Shown here: piece after piece, positions 47,005 through 63,400 of the stretch
Layout of the letters: every line of letters begins with the position of its first letter
Numbering within the stretch: position 1 is the stretch's first letter
Source: Colletes latitarsis
Lineage: Eukaryota; Arthropoda; Insecta; Hymenoptera; Colletidae
Length of the DNA stretch: 64,000 bases
Assembly: GCF_051014445.1 (NCBI RefSeq)
Contig: NC_135136.1
Coordinates: forward strand, 21,594,001 to 21,658,000
Direction: 5' to 3'
Notes under the pieces: model-generated
What the model saw: only the letters and a program-made list of their open reading frames with translations
Told to the model about the DNA's origin: nothing
Databases searched by the model: none
Made by a program: the position numbers and the translations under genes

Positions 47005-50000
47005 GAGTATGTGTCTGATGAGGGCAAATCACAGGCCTAACCTAGACATAACATGCGTTATCCTCTAAAATATTGATCGAAACCAGGTTTAATGGACTCT
47101 TTCAGTGTGGTACCACATTACTGCTGGATCCGAACCAGAAAAAGCACAGAATCTGACCATCAAGTATGAGAAATTTGCAAAAGTGCGAGCCTGATGGGAG
47201 CAAATCCCAGACCTAACCTAGACCTAACATGAGTTATTCTCAAAAATATTGATCGAAAGCAGGTTTAATCGACAGTTTCAGTGTGGTACCACATTACTAC
47301 GTGATACAAACCTGAAAAAGCCAGGGATCTGTTCTACAAGTATGTGAAAAATGCGAAAATATGACCCTGATGAGGGCAAATCCCGGGCCTAACCTAGACC
47401 TAACATGAGTTATCCTCAAGAATATTGACCGAAACCAGGTTTAATCGACTGTTTCAGATTGGTACCACATTACTACCTGATCCAAACCAGAAAAATACCC
47501 AGGATCTGTTCAACAAGTATGTGAAGATCGCGAAAAAATGACCCTGATGAGGGCAAATCCCAGACCTATACCAGACCTAACTTGCGTTGTCCTCTAAAAT
47601 ATTGATGGAAACCAGGTTTAATTGACTGTTTCAGTGTGGTACCACATTACTACGTGATCCAATCCAGAAAAAAACCCAGGATCTGTACAACAAGTATGTG
47701 AAGAATGCGAAAGTATGAGCCTGACGAGGGCAAATCCCGGACCTATCCCAGACATATCTTGCGTTATCCTCTAAAATATTGGTCGAAACCAGGTTTAATC
47801 GACTGTTTCAGTGTGCTACCACATTACTACGTGATCCAAACCAGAAAAATACCCAGGATCTGTTCAACAAGTATGTGAAGAACGCGAAAATATGAACCAG
47901 ATGAGGGCAAATCCCAGACCTAACCTAGACCTAACATGAGTTATTCTCTAAAATATTGATCGAAACTTGGTTTAATTTACTGTTTCGGAGTGGTACCACA
48001 TTACTACGTGATCCAATACAGAAAAAGCCCAGGATCTAGCCATGAAGTATGAGAAATATTCGAAACTATGAGCCTGATTAGGGCAAATCCTAGACATAAC
48101 CCAGATCTAACATGCGTTATCCTCTAAAATATTGATCGAAGCCAGTTTTAATGGACTGTTACAGTGTGGTACCACATTACTACGGGATCCAAACCAGAAG
48201 AAGCACAGAATCTGGCCATCAAGTATGAGAAATTTGCGAAAGTACGAGCCTGATGAGAGCAAATCCCAGACCTAACCTAGACCTAACATGAGTTATTCGC
48301 TAAAATATTGATCGAAACCAGGTTTAATCGACTATTTCAGTGTGGTACCACATTACTACGTGATCCAAACCAGAAAAATACTCAGGATCTGTTCAACAAG
48401 TACGTGAAAAACGCGAAACTATGAGCCTGATGAGGGCAACTCCCAGACCTATCCCAGACCCAACATGCGTTATCCTCTAAAACATTTATCAAGACCAGGT
48501 TTAATTGAATGTTTCAGTGTGGTACCACATTACTACGTGATCCAAACCACAAAAGACCCAGGATCTGTTCAACAAGTATGTGGAAAATGCGAAAGTATGT
48601 GTCTGATCAGGGGCAAATCCCAGGCCTAACCTAGGCAGAACATGCGTTATCCTCTAAAATATTGATCGAAACCAGGTTTAATGGACTGTTTCAGTGTGCT
48701 ACCACACTACTACGCGATCCAAACCAGAAAAAACACATGTTCCGTTCAACAAGTATGTGAAGAATGCGAGAGCATGTGTCTGATGAAGGAAAATCCCAGG
48801 CCTAACCTAGACCTAACATGAGTTATCCTCAAAAATATTTATCGAAACCAGGTTTAATCGACTGTTTCAGTGTGGTACCACATTACTACCTGATCCAAAC
48901 CAGAAAAATACCCAGGATCTGTTCAACAAGTATGTGAAGAACGCGAAAATATGAACCTGATGAGGGCAAATCCCAGACCTAACCTAGACATAACATGAGT
49001 TATTCTCTAAAATATTGATCGAAACCAGGTTTAATGGACTGTTTCAGTGTGCTACCACATTACTACGTGATCCAAACCAGAAAAATACCCAGGATCTGTT
49101 CAACAAGTATGTGAAGAACGCGAAAATATGACCCTGATGAGGGCAAATCCCAGACCTATCCCAGACCTAACTTGCGTTATCCTCTAAAATATTGATCGAA
49201 ACTAGGTTTAATTTACTGTTTCAGAGTGGTACCACATTACTACCTGATCCAAACCAGAAAAATACCCAGGATCTGTTCAACAAGTATGTGAAGAACGCGA
49301 AAATATGACCCTGATGAGGGCAAATCCCAGGCCTAACCTAGACCTATCATGAGTTATCCTCAAAAATATTTATCGAAACCAGGTTTAATCGACTGTTTCA
49401 GTGTGGCACCACATTACTACCTGATCCAAACCAGAAAAATACCCAGGATCTGTTCAACAAGTATGTGAAGAACGCGAAAATATGACCCTGATGAGGGCAA
49501 ATCCCAGACCTATACCAGACCTAACATGCGTTATCCTTTAAAATACTTATCAAGACCAGGTTTAATTGAATGTTTCAGTGTGGTACCACATTACTACGTG
49601 ATGCAAACCAGAAAAAACCCAGGATCCGTTCAACAAGTATGTGGAAAATGCGAAAGTATGTGTCTGATGAGGGCAAATCCCAGGCCTATACCAGACCTAA
49701 CTTGCGTTGTTCTCTAAAATATTGATGGAAACCAGGTTTAATTGACTGTTTCAGGGTGGTACCACATTACTACGTGATCCAATCCAGAAAAAGCCCTGGA
49801 TCTAGCCATGAAGTATGAGAAATATGCGAAAGTATGACCCTGATGAGGGCAAATCCTAGACCTATACCAGACCTAACTTGCGTTGTTCTCTAAAATATTG
49901 ATGGAAACCAGGTTTAATTGACTGTTTCAGGGTGGTACCACATTACTACGTGATCCAATCCAGAAAAAGCCCTGGATCTAGCCATCAAGTATGTGAAAAA

Positions 50001-53000
50001 CGCGAAACTATGAGCCTGATGGGGGCAAATCCCAGACCTATCCCAGACCTAACATGCGTTATCCTTTAAAATACTTATCAAGACCAGGTTTAATTGAATG
50101 TTTCAGTGTGGTACCACATTACTACGTGATGCAAACCAGAAAAAACCCAGGATCCGTTCAACAAGTATGTGGAAAATGCGAAAGTATGTGTCTGATGAGG
50201 GCAAATCCCAGACCTATCCCAGACCTAACTTGCATCCTCTAAAATATTGATCGAAACCTGGTTTAATGGACTGTTTCAGTGTGGTACCACATTACTACGT
50301 GATCCAAACCAGAAAAATACCCAGGATCTGTTCAACAAGTATGTGAAGAACGCGAAAATATGAACCTGATGAGGGCAAATCCCAGATCTAACCTAGACCT
50401 AACATGAATTATTCTCTATAATATTGATCGAAACCAGGTTTAATGGTCTGTTTCAGTGTGGTACCACATTACTACGTGATCCAAACCAGAAAAATACCCA
50501 GGATCTGTTCAACAAGTATGTGAAGAACGCGAAAATATGAACCTGATGAGGGCAAATCCCAGACCTAACCTAGACCTAACATGAGTTATCCTCTAAAATA
50601 TTTAGCAAGACCAGGTTTAATTGAAAGTTTCAGTGTGGTACCACAATACTACGGGATCCAAACCAGAAAAAGCCCAGAATCTAGCCACCGAGTATGAGAA
50701 ATATGCGAAAGTACGAGCCTGATCAGGGCAAATCCCAGACCTATCCCAGACCTAACTTGCGTTGTCCTCTAAAATATTCATCGAAACCAGGTTTAATGGA
50801 CTGTTTCAGTGTGGTACCACATTACTACCTGACCCAATCCAGAAAAAGCCCAGAATCTGGCCATGAACTATGAGAAATATGCGAAAGTACGAGCCTGATG
50901 AGAGCAAATCTCAGACCTAACCAAGATCTAACAAGCGTTATTCTCTAAAATATTGATCGCAACCAGGTTTAATGGACTGTTTCAGTGTGGTACCTCATTA
51001 CTACGTGATCCAAACCACAAAAAACCCAGGATCCGTTCAACAAGTATGTGAAGAATGCGAAAATATGACCCTGATGAGGGCAAATCCTAGACCTAACCCA
51101 GACCTAACATGCGTTATCCTCTAAAATATTTATCAAGACCAGGTTTAATTGAATGTTTCAGTGTAGTACCACATTACTACGTGATCCAAACCTGAAAAAA
51201 CCCAGGATCTGTTCAACAAGTATGTGAAGAACGCGAAAATATGAACATGATGAGGGCAGATCCCAGATCTAACCTAGACCTAACATGTATTATTCTCTAA
51301 AATATTGATCGAAACCAGGTTTAATGGTCAGTTTCAGTGTGCTACTACATTACTACGTGATCCAAACCCAGAAAAATACCCAGGATCTGTTCAACAAGTA
51401 TGTGAAGAACGCGAAAATGTGAACATGATGAGGGCAAATCCCAGATCTAACCTAGACCTAACATGAATTATTCTCTAAAATATTGGTCGAAACCAGGTTT
51501 AATGGTCTGTATCAGTGTGGTACCACATTGCTACGTGATCCAAACCAGAAAAATACCCAGGATCTGTTCAACAAGTATGTGAAGAACGCGAAAATATGAA
51601 CCTGATGAGGGCAAATCCCAGACCTAACCTTGACCTAACATGAGTTACCCTCTAAAATATTTATCAAGACCAGGTTTAATTGAATGTTTCAGTGTAGTAC
51701 CACATTACTACGTGATCCAAACCTGAAAAATACCCAGGATCTGTTCAACAAGTATGTGAAGAACGCGAAAATATGAACCTGATGAGGGCAAATCCCAGAC
51801 CTATCCCAGACCTAACTTGCGTTGTCCTCTAAAATATTGATCGAAACCAGGTTTAATCGACTGTTTCAGTGTGGTACCTCATTACTACGTGATCCAAACC
51901 ACAAAAAACCCACGATCCGTTCAACAAGTATGTGAAGAATGCGAAAATATGCCCCTGATGAGGGCAAATCCTAGACCTAACCCAGACCTAACATGCGTTA
52001 TCCTCTAAAATATTTATCAAGACCTGGTTTAATTGAATGTTTCAGTGTGGTACCACATTACTACGTGATCCAAACCTGAAAAAACCCAGGATCTGTTCAA
52101 CAAGTATGAGAAATATGCGAAAGTACGAGCCTGATCAGGACAAATCCCAGACCTATCCCAGACCTAACTTGCGTTGTCCTCTAAAATATTGATCGAAACC
52201 TGGTTTAATGGACTGTTTCAGTGTGGTACCACATTACTACGTGATCCAAACCAGAAAAATACCCAGGATCTGTTCAACAAGTATGTGAAGAACGCGAAAA
52301 TATGAACCTGATGAGGGCAAATCCCAGATCTAACCTAGACCTAACATGAATTATTCTCTAAAATATTGATCGAAACCAGGTTTAATGGTCTGTTTCAGTG
52401 TGGTACCACATTACTACGTGATCCAAACCAGAAAAATACCCAGGATCTGTTCAACAAGTATGTGAAGAACGCGAAAATATGAACCTGATGAGGGCAAATC
52501 CCAGACCTATCCCAGACATAACTTGCGTTATCCTCTAAAATATTGATCGAAACCAGGTTTAATGGACTGTTTCAGTGTGGTACCTCATTACTACGTGATC
52601 CAAACCACAGAAAACCCAGGATCCGTTCAACAAGTATGTGAAGAATGCGAAAATATGACCCTGATGAGGGCAAATCCTAGACCTAACCTAGACCTAACAT
52701 GAATTATTCTCTAAAATATTGATCGAAACCAGGTTTAATGACTGTTTCAGTGTGGTACCACATTACTACGTGATCCAATCCAGAAAAAGCCCAGGATGTA
52801 GCCATCAAGTATGAGAAATATACGAAAGTATGAGCCTGCTGAGGGCAAATCCTAGACCTAACATAGACCTAACATGCGTTATCCTCTAAAATATTTATCA
52901 AGACCAGGTTTAATTGAGTGTTTCAGTGTGGTACCACATTACTACGTGATCCAAACCTGAAAAAACCCAGGATCTGTTCAACAAGTATGTGAAGAACGCG

Positions 53001-53402
53001 AAAATATGAACATGATGAGGGCAAATCCCAGATCTAACATAGACCTAACATGAATTATTCTCTAAAATATTGATCGAAACCAGGTTTAATGGTCTGTTTC
53101 AGTGTGCTACCACATTACTATGTGATCCAAACCAGAAAAATACCCAGGATCTGTTCAACAAGTATGTGAAGAACGCGAAAATATGAACATGATGAGGGCA
53201 AATCCCAGATCTAACCTAGACCTAACATGCGTTATCCTCTAAAATATTTATCAAGACCAGGTTTAATTGAGTGTTTCAGTGTGGTACCACATTACTACGT
53301 GATCCAAACCTGAAAAAACCCAGGATCTGTTCAACAAGTATGTGAAGAACGCGAAAATATGAACATGATGAGGGCAAATCCCAGACCTAACCTAGACCTA
53401 GC

Positions 53403-54106
53403 ATGCGTTATCCTCTAAAATATTTATCAAGACCAGGTTTAATTGACTGTTTCAGTGTGGCATCACATTACTACGTGATCCAAACCAGATAAAGCCCAGA
53501 ATCTGGCCATCAACTATGAGAAATATGCAAAAATACGAGCCTGATGTGAGCAAATCCCAGGACTAACCTAGACATACCATGCGTTATCCTCTAAAATATT
53601 GATCGAAACCAGGTTGAATGGACTGTTTCAGTGTGGTACCACATTACTACGGGATCCAAACCAGAAAAAACCCGGGTCCTGATCAACAAGTATGTGAAAA
53701 ATGCGAAAGTATGTGTCTGATGAGGGCAAATCCCAGACCTATCCCAGACCTAACATGCGTTATCCTATAAAATATTGATCGAAACCAGGTTTAATGGACT
53801 GCTACAGTGTGGTACTACATTACTACGTGATCCAAACCAGAAAAAACCCGGGACCTGATCAACAAGTATGTGAAAAATGCGAAAGTATGTGTCTGATGAG
53901 GGCAAATCCCAGACCTATCCCAGACCTAACATGCGTTATCCTATAAAATATTGATCGAAACCAGGTTTAATGGACTGCTTCAGTGTGGTACCACATTACT
54001 ACGTGATCCAATCCAGAAAAAGCCCAGGATGTAGCCATCAAGTATGAGAAATATGCGAATGTATGAGCCTGCTGAGGGCAAATCCTAGACCTAACATAGA
54101 CCTAAC
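53403..54106. repeat. 4-monomer higher-order repeat (704 bp), first copy
   Basis: This is a block of four monomers repeated from 54107 to about 54560 with a 704-bp offset (4 x 176). The shared rare variants are CATCACATTACTACG, CCAGATAAAGCCC, GCAAAAATACGAG and GACATACCATGCG. The second copy has switched one segment (TATTTATCG in place of TATTGATCG at 54300). Confidence 0.8.
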
Positions 54107-57100
54107 ATGCGTTATCCTCTAAAATATTTATCAAGACCAGGTTTAATTGACTGTTTCAGTGTGGCATCACATTACTACGTGATCCAAACCAGATAAAGCC
54201 CAGAATCTGGCCATCAACTATGAGAAATATGCAAAAATACGAGCCTGATGTGAGCAAATCCCAGGACTAACCTAGACATACCATGCGTTATCCTCTAAAA
54301 TATTTATCGAAACCAGGTTTAATGGACTGTTTCAGTGTGGTACCACATTACTACGGGATCCAAACCAGAAAAAACCCGGGTCCTGATCAACAAGTATGTG
54401 AAAAATGCGAAAGTATGTGTCTGATGAGGGCAAATCCCAGACCTATCCCAGACCTAACATGCGTTATCCTATAAAATATTGATCGAAACCAGGTTTAATG
54501 GAATGCTTCAGTGTGGTACCACATTACTACGTGATCCAAACCAGAAAAAACCCGGGACCTGATCAACAAGTATGTGAAAAATGCGGAACTATGAGCCTGA
54601 TGAGGGCAAATCCCACACCTATCCCAGACCAAGCTTGCGTTATCCTCTAAAATATTGATCGAAACCAGGTTTAGTTTAGTGTTTCAGTGTGGTACCACAT
54701 ACTACGTGATCCAAACCAGAAAAAAACCCGGGATCTGTTTAACAAGTATGTGAAGTATGCGCAAGTATGACCCTGATGAGGGCAAACCCCAGAACTAACC
54801 TAGACCTAACATGCGTTATCCTCAAAAATATTGGATCGACACCAGGTTTAATCGACTGTTTCAGTGTGGTACCACATTACTACGTGATCCAAACCAGAAA
54901 AAACCCAGGATCCGTTCAACAAGTATGTGGAGAATGCGAAAGTATGTGTCTCATGCGGGAGAATCCCAGGCCTAACCTAACATGCGTTATCCTCAAAAAT
55001 ATTGATCGACACCAGGTTTAATCGACTGTTTCAGTGTGGTACCACATTACTACGTGATCCAAACCAGAAAAAACCCAGGATCCGTTCAACAAGTATGTGA
55101 AGAATGCGAAAGTATGACCCTGATGAGGGCAAACCCCAGAACTAACCTAGACCTAACATGCGTTACCCTCAAACATATTGATCGACACCAGGTTTAGTCG
55201 ACAGTTTCAGTGTGGTAATACATTACTACGTGATCCAAACCAGAAAAAGCCCAGAATCTGGCCATCAACTATGAGAAATATGCGAAAATACGAGCCTGAT
55301 GTGAGCAAATCCCAGACCTAACCAAGACCTAACATTCGTTATTCTCTAAAATATTGATCGAAACCAGGTTTAATCGACTGTTTCAGTGTGGTACCACATT
55401 ACTACGTGATCCAAACCAGAAAAAACCCAGGATCTGTTCAACAAGTATGTGGAGAATGCGAAAGTATATGTCTGATGAGAGAAAATTCCAGGCCTAACCT
55501 AGATCAAACATGCGTTACCCTCAAAAATATTGATCGAATCCAGGTTTAATCGACTGTTTCAGTGTGGTACCACATTACTACCTGATCAAAACCAGAAAAA
55601 TACCAAGGATCTGTTCAAAAAGTATGTGAAGAACGCGAAAATATGAGCCTGACGAGGGCAAATCCCAGACCTATCCCAGACATAACTTGCGTTAACATCT
55701 AAAATATTGAACGAAATCACGTTTAATGGACTGTTTCAGTGTGGTACCACATTACTACGTGATCCAAACCAGAAAAAACCCAGGATCCGTTCAACAAGTA
55801 TGTGGAGAATGCGAAAGTATGAGTCTGATGAGTGATAATCCCAGACCTAACCTAGACCTAACATTCGTTATTCTCTAAAATATTGATCGAAACCAGGTTT
55901 AATGGACTGTTTCAGTGTGGTACCACAATACTACGTGATCCAAACTAGAAAAAACCCAGGATCTGTTCAACAAGTATGTGGAGAATACGAAAATATGACC
56001 CTGATACGGGCAAATCCCAGGACTAACCTAGACATAACATGCGTTATCCTCTAAAATATTGATCGAAACCGGGTTGAATGGATTGTTTCAGTGTGGTACC
56101 ACATTACTACGGGATCCAAACCAGAAAAAACCCAGGATCTGTTCTACAAGTATGTAAGAAACGCGAAACTATGAGCCTGACGAGGGCAAATCCCAGACCT
56201 ATCCCAGACATAACTTGCGTTAACATCTAAAATATTGATCGAAATCACGTTTAATGGACTGTTTCAGTGTGGTACCACATTACTACGTGATCCAAAACCA
56301 GAAAAAGCATGGCATCCGTTCTACAAGTATGTGAAAAATGCGAAAATATGACCCTGATGAGGGCAAATCCCACACCTATCCCAGACCTAACTTGCGTTAT
56401 CCTCTAAAATATTGATCGAAACCAGGTTTAATGGACTGTTTCAGTGTGGTACCACATTACTACGTGATCCAAACCAGATAAAGCCCAGAATCTGGCCATC
56501 AACTATGAGAAATATGCGAAAATGCGAGCCTGATGAGGGCAAATCCCCAGATCTATCCCAGACATACCTTGCGTTATCCTATAAAATATTGATCAATATC
56601 AGGTTTAACGGACTGTTTCAGTGTGGTACCACATTACTACGCGATCCAAACCAGAAAAAACCCAGGATCTGTTCAACAAGTATGTGAAAAACGCGAAAGT
56701 ATGAGCCTGATGAGGGCAAATCCCAGAACTATCCCAGACATAACTTGCGTTATCCTCTAAAATATTGATCGAAACCAGGTTTAATCGACTGTTTCAGTGT
56801 GGTACCACATTACTACCTGATCCAATCCAGAGAAAACCCAGGATCTGTTCAACAAGTATGTGACAAACGCGAAAGTATGAGCCTGATGAGGGCAAGTCCC
56901 AGACCTATCCCAGACATAACTTGCGTTATCCGCTAAAATATTGATCGAAACCAGGTTTAATCGACTGTTTCAGTGTGGTACCACATTACTACGTGATCCA
57001 AACCAGAAAGGGCCCAGAATCTGGCCATCAAGTATGAGAAATATGCGAAAGTACAAGTCTGATGAGAGCAAATCCCAGACCTATCCAAGACCAAACATGC

Positions 57101-57479
57101 GTTATCCTATAAAATATTGATCGACACCAGGTTCAATCGACTGTTTCGGTGTGGTACCACATTACTACGTGATCCAAACCAGAAAAAACCCAGGATCTGT
57201 TCAACAAGTATGAGAAATATGCGAAAGTACGAGCCTGATCAGGACAAATCCCAGACCTATCCCAGACCTAACTTGCGTTGTCCTCTAAAATATTGATCGA
57301 AACCTGGTTTAATGGACTGTTTCAGTGTGGTACCACATTACTACGTGATCCAATCCAGAAAAAACCCAGGATCTGTTCAACAAGTATGTGAAGAATGCGA
57401 AAGTATGAGTCTGATGAGGGCAAATCCCAGGCCTAACCTAGACCTAACATGCGTTGTCCTCTAAAATATTGATTCAAAC

Positions 57480-60400
57480 CAGGTTTAATTGACTGTTTCA
57501 GTGTGGTACCACTTTACTACGTGATCCAAAGCAGAAAAAACCCTCGATCAGGTCAACATGTATGTTAAAACTGTGAAAGTATGACCCTGATGAGGGCAAA
57601 TCCCAGGCCTAACCTAGACCTAACATGCGTTGTCCTCTAAAATATTGATGGAAACCAGGTTTAATTGACTGTTTTAGTGTGGTACCACTATACTACGTGA
57701 TCCAAAGCAGAAAAAACCCTCGATTAGGTCAACATGTATGTTAAAACTGCGAAAGTATGACACTGATGAGGGCATATCCCAGGCCTAACCTAGACCTAAC
57801 ATGCGTTATCCTCTAAAATATTGATCGAAACCAGGTTTAATGGACTGTTTCAGTGTGGTACCACATTACTACGTGATCCAATCCAGAAATAGCCCAGGAT
57901 CTAGCCATGAAGTATTAGAAATATGCCAAAGTATGAGCCTGATGAGAGCAAATCCCAGACCTAACCTAGACCTAACATGCGTTATCCTCAAAAATATTGA
58001 TCGAAACCAGGATTAATGGACTGTTTCAGTGTGGTACAACATTACTACGTGATCCAATCCAGAAATAGCCCAGGATCTAGCCATGAAGTATTAGAAATAT
58101 GCCAAAATATGAGCCTGATAAGGGCAAATCCCAGACCTATCCCAGACCTAACATGCGCTATCCTATAAAATATTGATCGAAACCAGGTTTAATGGACTGT
58201 TTCAGTGTGGTACCACATTACTACGTGATCCAATCCAGAAATAGCCCAGGACCTAGCCATGAAGTATCAGAAATATGCCAAAGTATGAGCCTGATAAGGG
58301 CAAATCCCAGACCTATCCCAGACCTAACATGCGCTATCCTATAAAATATTGATCGAAACCAGGTTTAATGGACTGTTTCAGTGTGGTACCACATTACTAC
58401 GTGATCCAATCCAGACAAAGCCCAGGATATAGCCATGAAGTATGAGAAATATGCGAAATTATGAGCCTGATTAGGGCAAATCCCAGGCCTAACCTAGACA
58501 TAACATGCGTTATCCTCTAAAATATTTATCAAGACCAGGTTTAATTGACTGTTTCAGTGTGGCATCACATTACTGCGTGATCCAAACCTGTGGAAGCCCA
58601 GGATCTGGCCAAGAAGAATGAGAAATATGCGAAAGTATGAGCCTGATGAGAGCAAATCCCAGACCTAACCTAGACGTAACATGCGTTGTCCTCTAAAATG
58701 TTTATCGAATCCAGGTTTAATTGACTGTTTTAGTGTGGTACCACTTCACTACGTGATCCAAAGCAGAAAAAACCCTCGATCAGGTAAACATGTATGTTAA
58801 AACTGTGAAAGTATGACCCTGATGAGGGCAAATCCCAGGCCTAACCTAGACCTAACATGCGTTGACCTCTAAAATATTGATGGAAACCAGGTTTAATTGA
58901 CTCTTTCAGTGTTGTACAACATTACAACGTGGTGCACTCCAGAAAAAGCCCTGGGTCTAGCCATCAAGTATGAGAAATATGCGAAAGAATGAGCCTGATA
59001 AGGGCAAATCCCAGACCTATCCCAGACCTAACATGCGCTATCCTATAAAATATTGATCGAAACCAGGTTTAATTGACTGTTTCAGTGTGGTACCACATTA
59101 CTACGCGATCCAAACCAGAAAAAACCCAGGATCTGTTCAACAAGTATGTGAAAAACGCGAAAGTATGAGCATGATGAGGGCAAATCCCAGACCTATCCCA
59201 GACATAGCTTGCGTTATCCTCTAAAATATTGATCGAAACCAGGTTTAATCGACTGTTTCAGTGTGGTACCACATTACTACGTGATCCAAACCAGAAAAAA
59301 ACCCAGGATCTGTTTCACAAGTATGTGAAGTATGCGTAAGTATGAGTCTGATGAGGGCAAATCCCAGACCTATCCCAGACCTAACTTGCGTTGTCCTCTA
59401 AAATATTGATCGAAACCAGGTTTAATTGACTGTTTTAGTGTGGTACCACTTTACTACGTGATCCAAAGCAGAAAAAACCCTCGATTTGGTCAACATGTAT
59501 ATTAAAACTGCGAAAGTATGACACTGATGAGGGCAAATCCCAGGCCTAACCTAGACCTAACATGCGTTGTCCTCTAAAATATTGATTGAAACCAGGTTTA
59601 ATTGACTGTTTCAGTGTGGTACCACTTTACTACGTGACCCAAAGCAGAAAAAACCCTCGATCAGGTCAACATGTATGTTAAAACTGTGAAAGTATGACCC
59701 TGATGAGGGCAAATCCCAGGCCTAACCTAGACCTAACATGCGTTGTGCTCTAAAATATTGATGGAAACCAGGTTTAATTGACTCTTTCAGTGTTGTACTA
59801 CATTACTACGTGGTGCACTCCAGAAAAAGCCCTGGATTTAGCCATCAAGTATGAGAAATATGCGAAAGAATGAGCCTGATAAGGGCAAATCCCAGACCTA
59901 TCCCAGACCTAACATGCGCTATCCTATAAAATATTGATCGAAACCAGGTTTAATTGACTGTTTCAGTGTGGTACCACATTACTACGCGATCCAAACCAGA
60001 AAAAACCCAGGATCTGTTCTACAAGTATGTGAAAAATGCGAAAATGTGACCCTGATGAGGGCAAATCCCACACCTATCCCAGACCAAACTTGCGTTATCC
60101 TCTAAAATATTGATCGAAACCAGGTTTAATTTAGTGCTTCAGTGTGGTACCATAATACTACGTGATCCAATCCAGACAAAGCCCAGGATCTAGCCATGAA
60201 GTATGAGAAATATGCGAAATTATGAGCCTGATGATGGCAAATCCTAGACCTTACCCAGAACTAACATGCGTTATCCTCTAAAATATATATCAAGACCAGG
60301 TTTAATTGAATGTTTCAGTCTGGTACCACATTACTTCGTGATCCAAACCAGAAAAAACCCAGGATCTGTTCAACAAGTATGTGAAGAATGCGAAAGTATG

Positions 60401-63400
60401 AGTCTGATGAGAGCAAATCCCAGACCTATCCCAGACCAAACATGCGTTATCCTATAAAATATTGTTCGAAACCAGGTTTAATGGATTGCTTCAGTGTTGT
60501 ACCACATTACTACGTGATACAAACCTGAAAAAGCCAGGGACCTGTTCTACAAGTATGTGAAAAATGCGAAAATGTGACCCTGATGAGGGCAAATCCCACA
60601 CCTATCCCAGACCAAACTTGCGTTATCCTCTAAAATATTGATCGAAACCAGGTTTAATTTAGTGCTTCAGTGTGGTACCATAATACTACGTGATCCAATC
60701 CAGACAAAGCCCAGGATCTAGCCATGAAGTATGAGAAATATGCGAAATTATGAGCCTGATGATGGCAAATCCTAGACCTTACCCAGAACTAACATGCGTT
60801 ATCCTCTAAAATATATATCAAGACCAGGTTTAATTGAATGTTTCAGTCTGGTACCACATTACTTCGTGATCCAAACCAGAAAAAACCCAGGATCTGTTCA
60901 ACAAGTATGTGAAGAATGCGAAAGTATGAGTCTGATGAGTGATAATCCCAGGCCTAACCTAGACCTAACATGCGTTATCCACAAAAATATTGAGCGAAAC
61001 CAGGTTTAATGGACTGTTTCAGTGTGGTACCACATTACTACGTGATCCAATCCAGAAATAGCCCAGGATCTAGCCATGAAGTATTAGAAATATGCCAAAG
61101 TATGAGCCTGATGAGGGCAAATCCCAGACCTATCCCAAACATAACTTGCGTTATCCTCTAAAATATTGATCGAAACCAGGTTTAATCGACTGTTTCAATG
61201 TGGTACCACATTACTACGTGATCCAAACCAGAAAAAAACCCAGGATCTGTTCAACAAGTATGTGAAAAATGCGAAAGTATGACCCTGATGAGGGCAAATC
61301 CCAGACCTAACCTAGACGTAACATGCGTTATCCACAAAAATATGGATCGAAACCAGGTTTAATCGACTGTTTCAGTGTGGTACCACATTACTACGTGATC
61401 CAAACCAGAAAAAGCCCACGATCTGGCAATCAAGTATGAGAGATATGCGAAAGTACGAGCCTGATGAGAGCAAATCCCAGACCTAACCTAGACCTAACAT
61501 GCGTTATCCTCTAAAATATTGATCGAAACCAGGTTTAATTTAGTGTTTCAGTGTGGTACCACAATACTACGTGATCCAATCCAGACAAAGCCCAGGATCT
61601 AGCCATGAAGTATGAGAAATATGCGAAATTATGAGCCTGATGATGGCAAATCCTAGACCTTACCCAGATCCAACATGCGTTATCCTCTAAAATATATATC
61701 AAGACCAGGTTTAATTGAATGTTTCAGTCTGGTACCACATTACTTCGTGATCCAAACCAGAAAAAACCCAGGATCTGTTCAACAAGTATGTGAAGAATGC
61801 GAAAGTATGAGTCTGATGAGTGATATTCCCAGGCCTAACCTAGACCTAACATGCGTTATCCTCAAAAATATTGAGCGAAACCAGGTTTAATGGACTGTTT
61901 CAGTGTGGTACCACATTACTACGTGATCCAATACAGAAATAGCCCAGGATCTAGCCATGAAGTATTAGAAATATGCCAAAGTATGAGCCTGATGAGGGCA
62001 AATCCCAGACCTATCCCAGACATAGCTTGCGTTTTCCTCTAAAATATTGATCGAAACCAGGTTTAATGGACTGTTTCAGTGTGGTACCACATTACTACGC
62101 GATCCAAACCAGAAAAAACCCAGGATCTGTTCAACAAGTATGTGAAAAACGCGAAAGTATGACCCTGATGAGGGCAAATCCCAGACCTAACCTAGACGTA
62201 ACATGCGTTATCTACAAAAATATGGATCGAAACCAGGTTTAATCGACTGTTTCAGTGTGGTACCACATTACTACGTGATCCAAACCAGAAAAAGCCCACA
62301 ATCTGGCCATCAAGTATGAGAAATATGCGATAGTACGAGCATGATGAGGGCAAATCCCAGACCTAACCTAGACCTAACATGCGTTATCCTCAAAAATATT
62401 GATCGAAACCAGGTTTAATGCACTGTTTCAGTGTGGTACCACATTACTACGTGATCCAATCCAGAAATAGCCCAGGATCTAGCCATGAAGTATTAGAAAT
62501 ATGCGAAAGTATGAGCCTGATGATGGCAAATCCTAGACCTATACCAGACATAACTTGCGTTATCCTCTAAAACATTGATCGAAACCTGGTTTTTATCGAC
62601 TGTTTCAGTGTGGTACCACATTACTACGTGATCCAAACCAGAAAAAGCCCACAATCTGACCATCAAGTATGAGAAATATGCGAAAGTACGAGCCTGATGA
62701 GGGCAAATCCTAGACCTAGCCCAGACCTAACATGCGTTATCCTCAAAAATATTTATCAAGACCGGGTTTAATTGAATGTTTCAGTGTGGTACCACATTAC
62801 TACGGGATCCAAACCAGAAAAAACCCAGGATCCGTTCAACAAGTATGTGAAGAATGCGAAAGTATGAGTCTGATGGGGGCAAATCCCAGGCCTAACCTAG
62901 ACCTAACTTGCGTTATCCTCAAGAATATTGTTCGAAACCAGGTTTAATGGACTGTTTCAGTGTGGTACCACATTACTACATGATCCAATCCAGAAAAAGC
63001 CCAGGAACTTGCCATGAAGTGTTAGAAATATGCGGAAGTATGAGCCTGATGATGGCAAATCCTAGACCTTACCCAGGCCTAACATGCGTTATCCTCTAAA
63101 ATATTTATCAAGACCAGGTTTAATTGAATGCTTCAGTGTGGTACCACATTACTACGGGATCCAAACCAGAAAAAACCCAGGATCCGTTCAACAAGTATGT
63201 GAAGAATGCGAAAGTATGAGTCCGATGAATGAAAATCCCAGGCCTAACCTAGACCTAACATGCGTTATCCTCAAAAATATTGATCGAAACCAGGTTTAAA
63301 CGAGTGTTTCAGTGTGGTACCACATTACTACGTGATCCAAACCAGAAAAAAACCCAGGATCTGTTTAACAAGTATGTGAAGTATGCGTAAGTATGAGTCT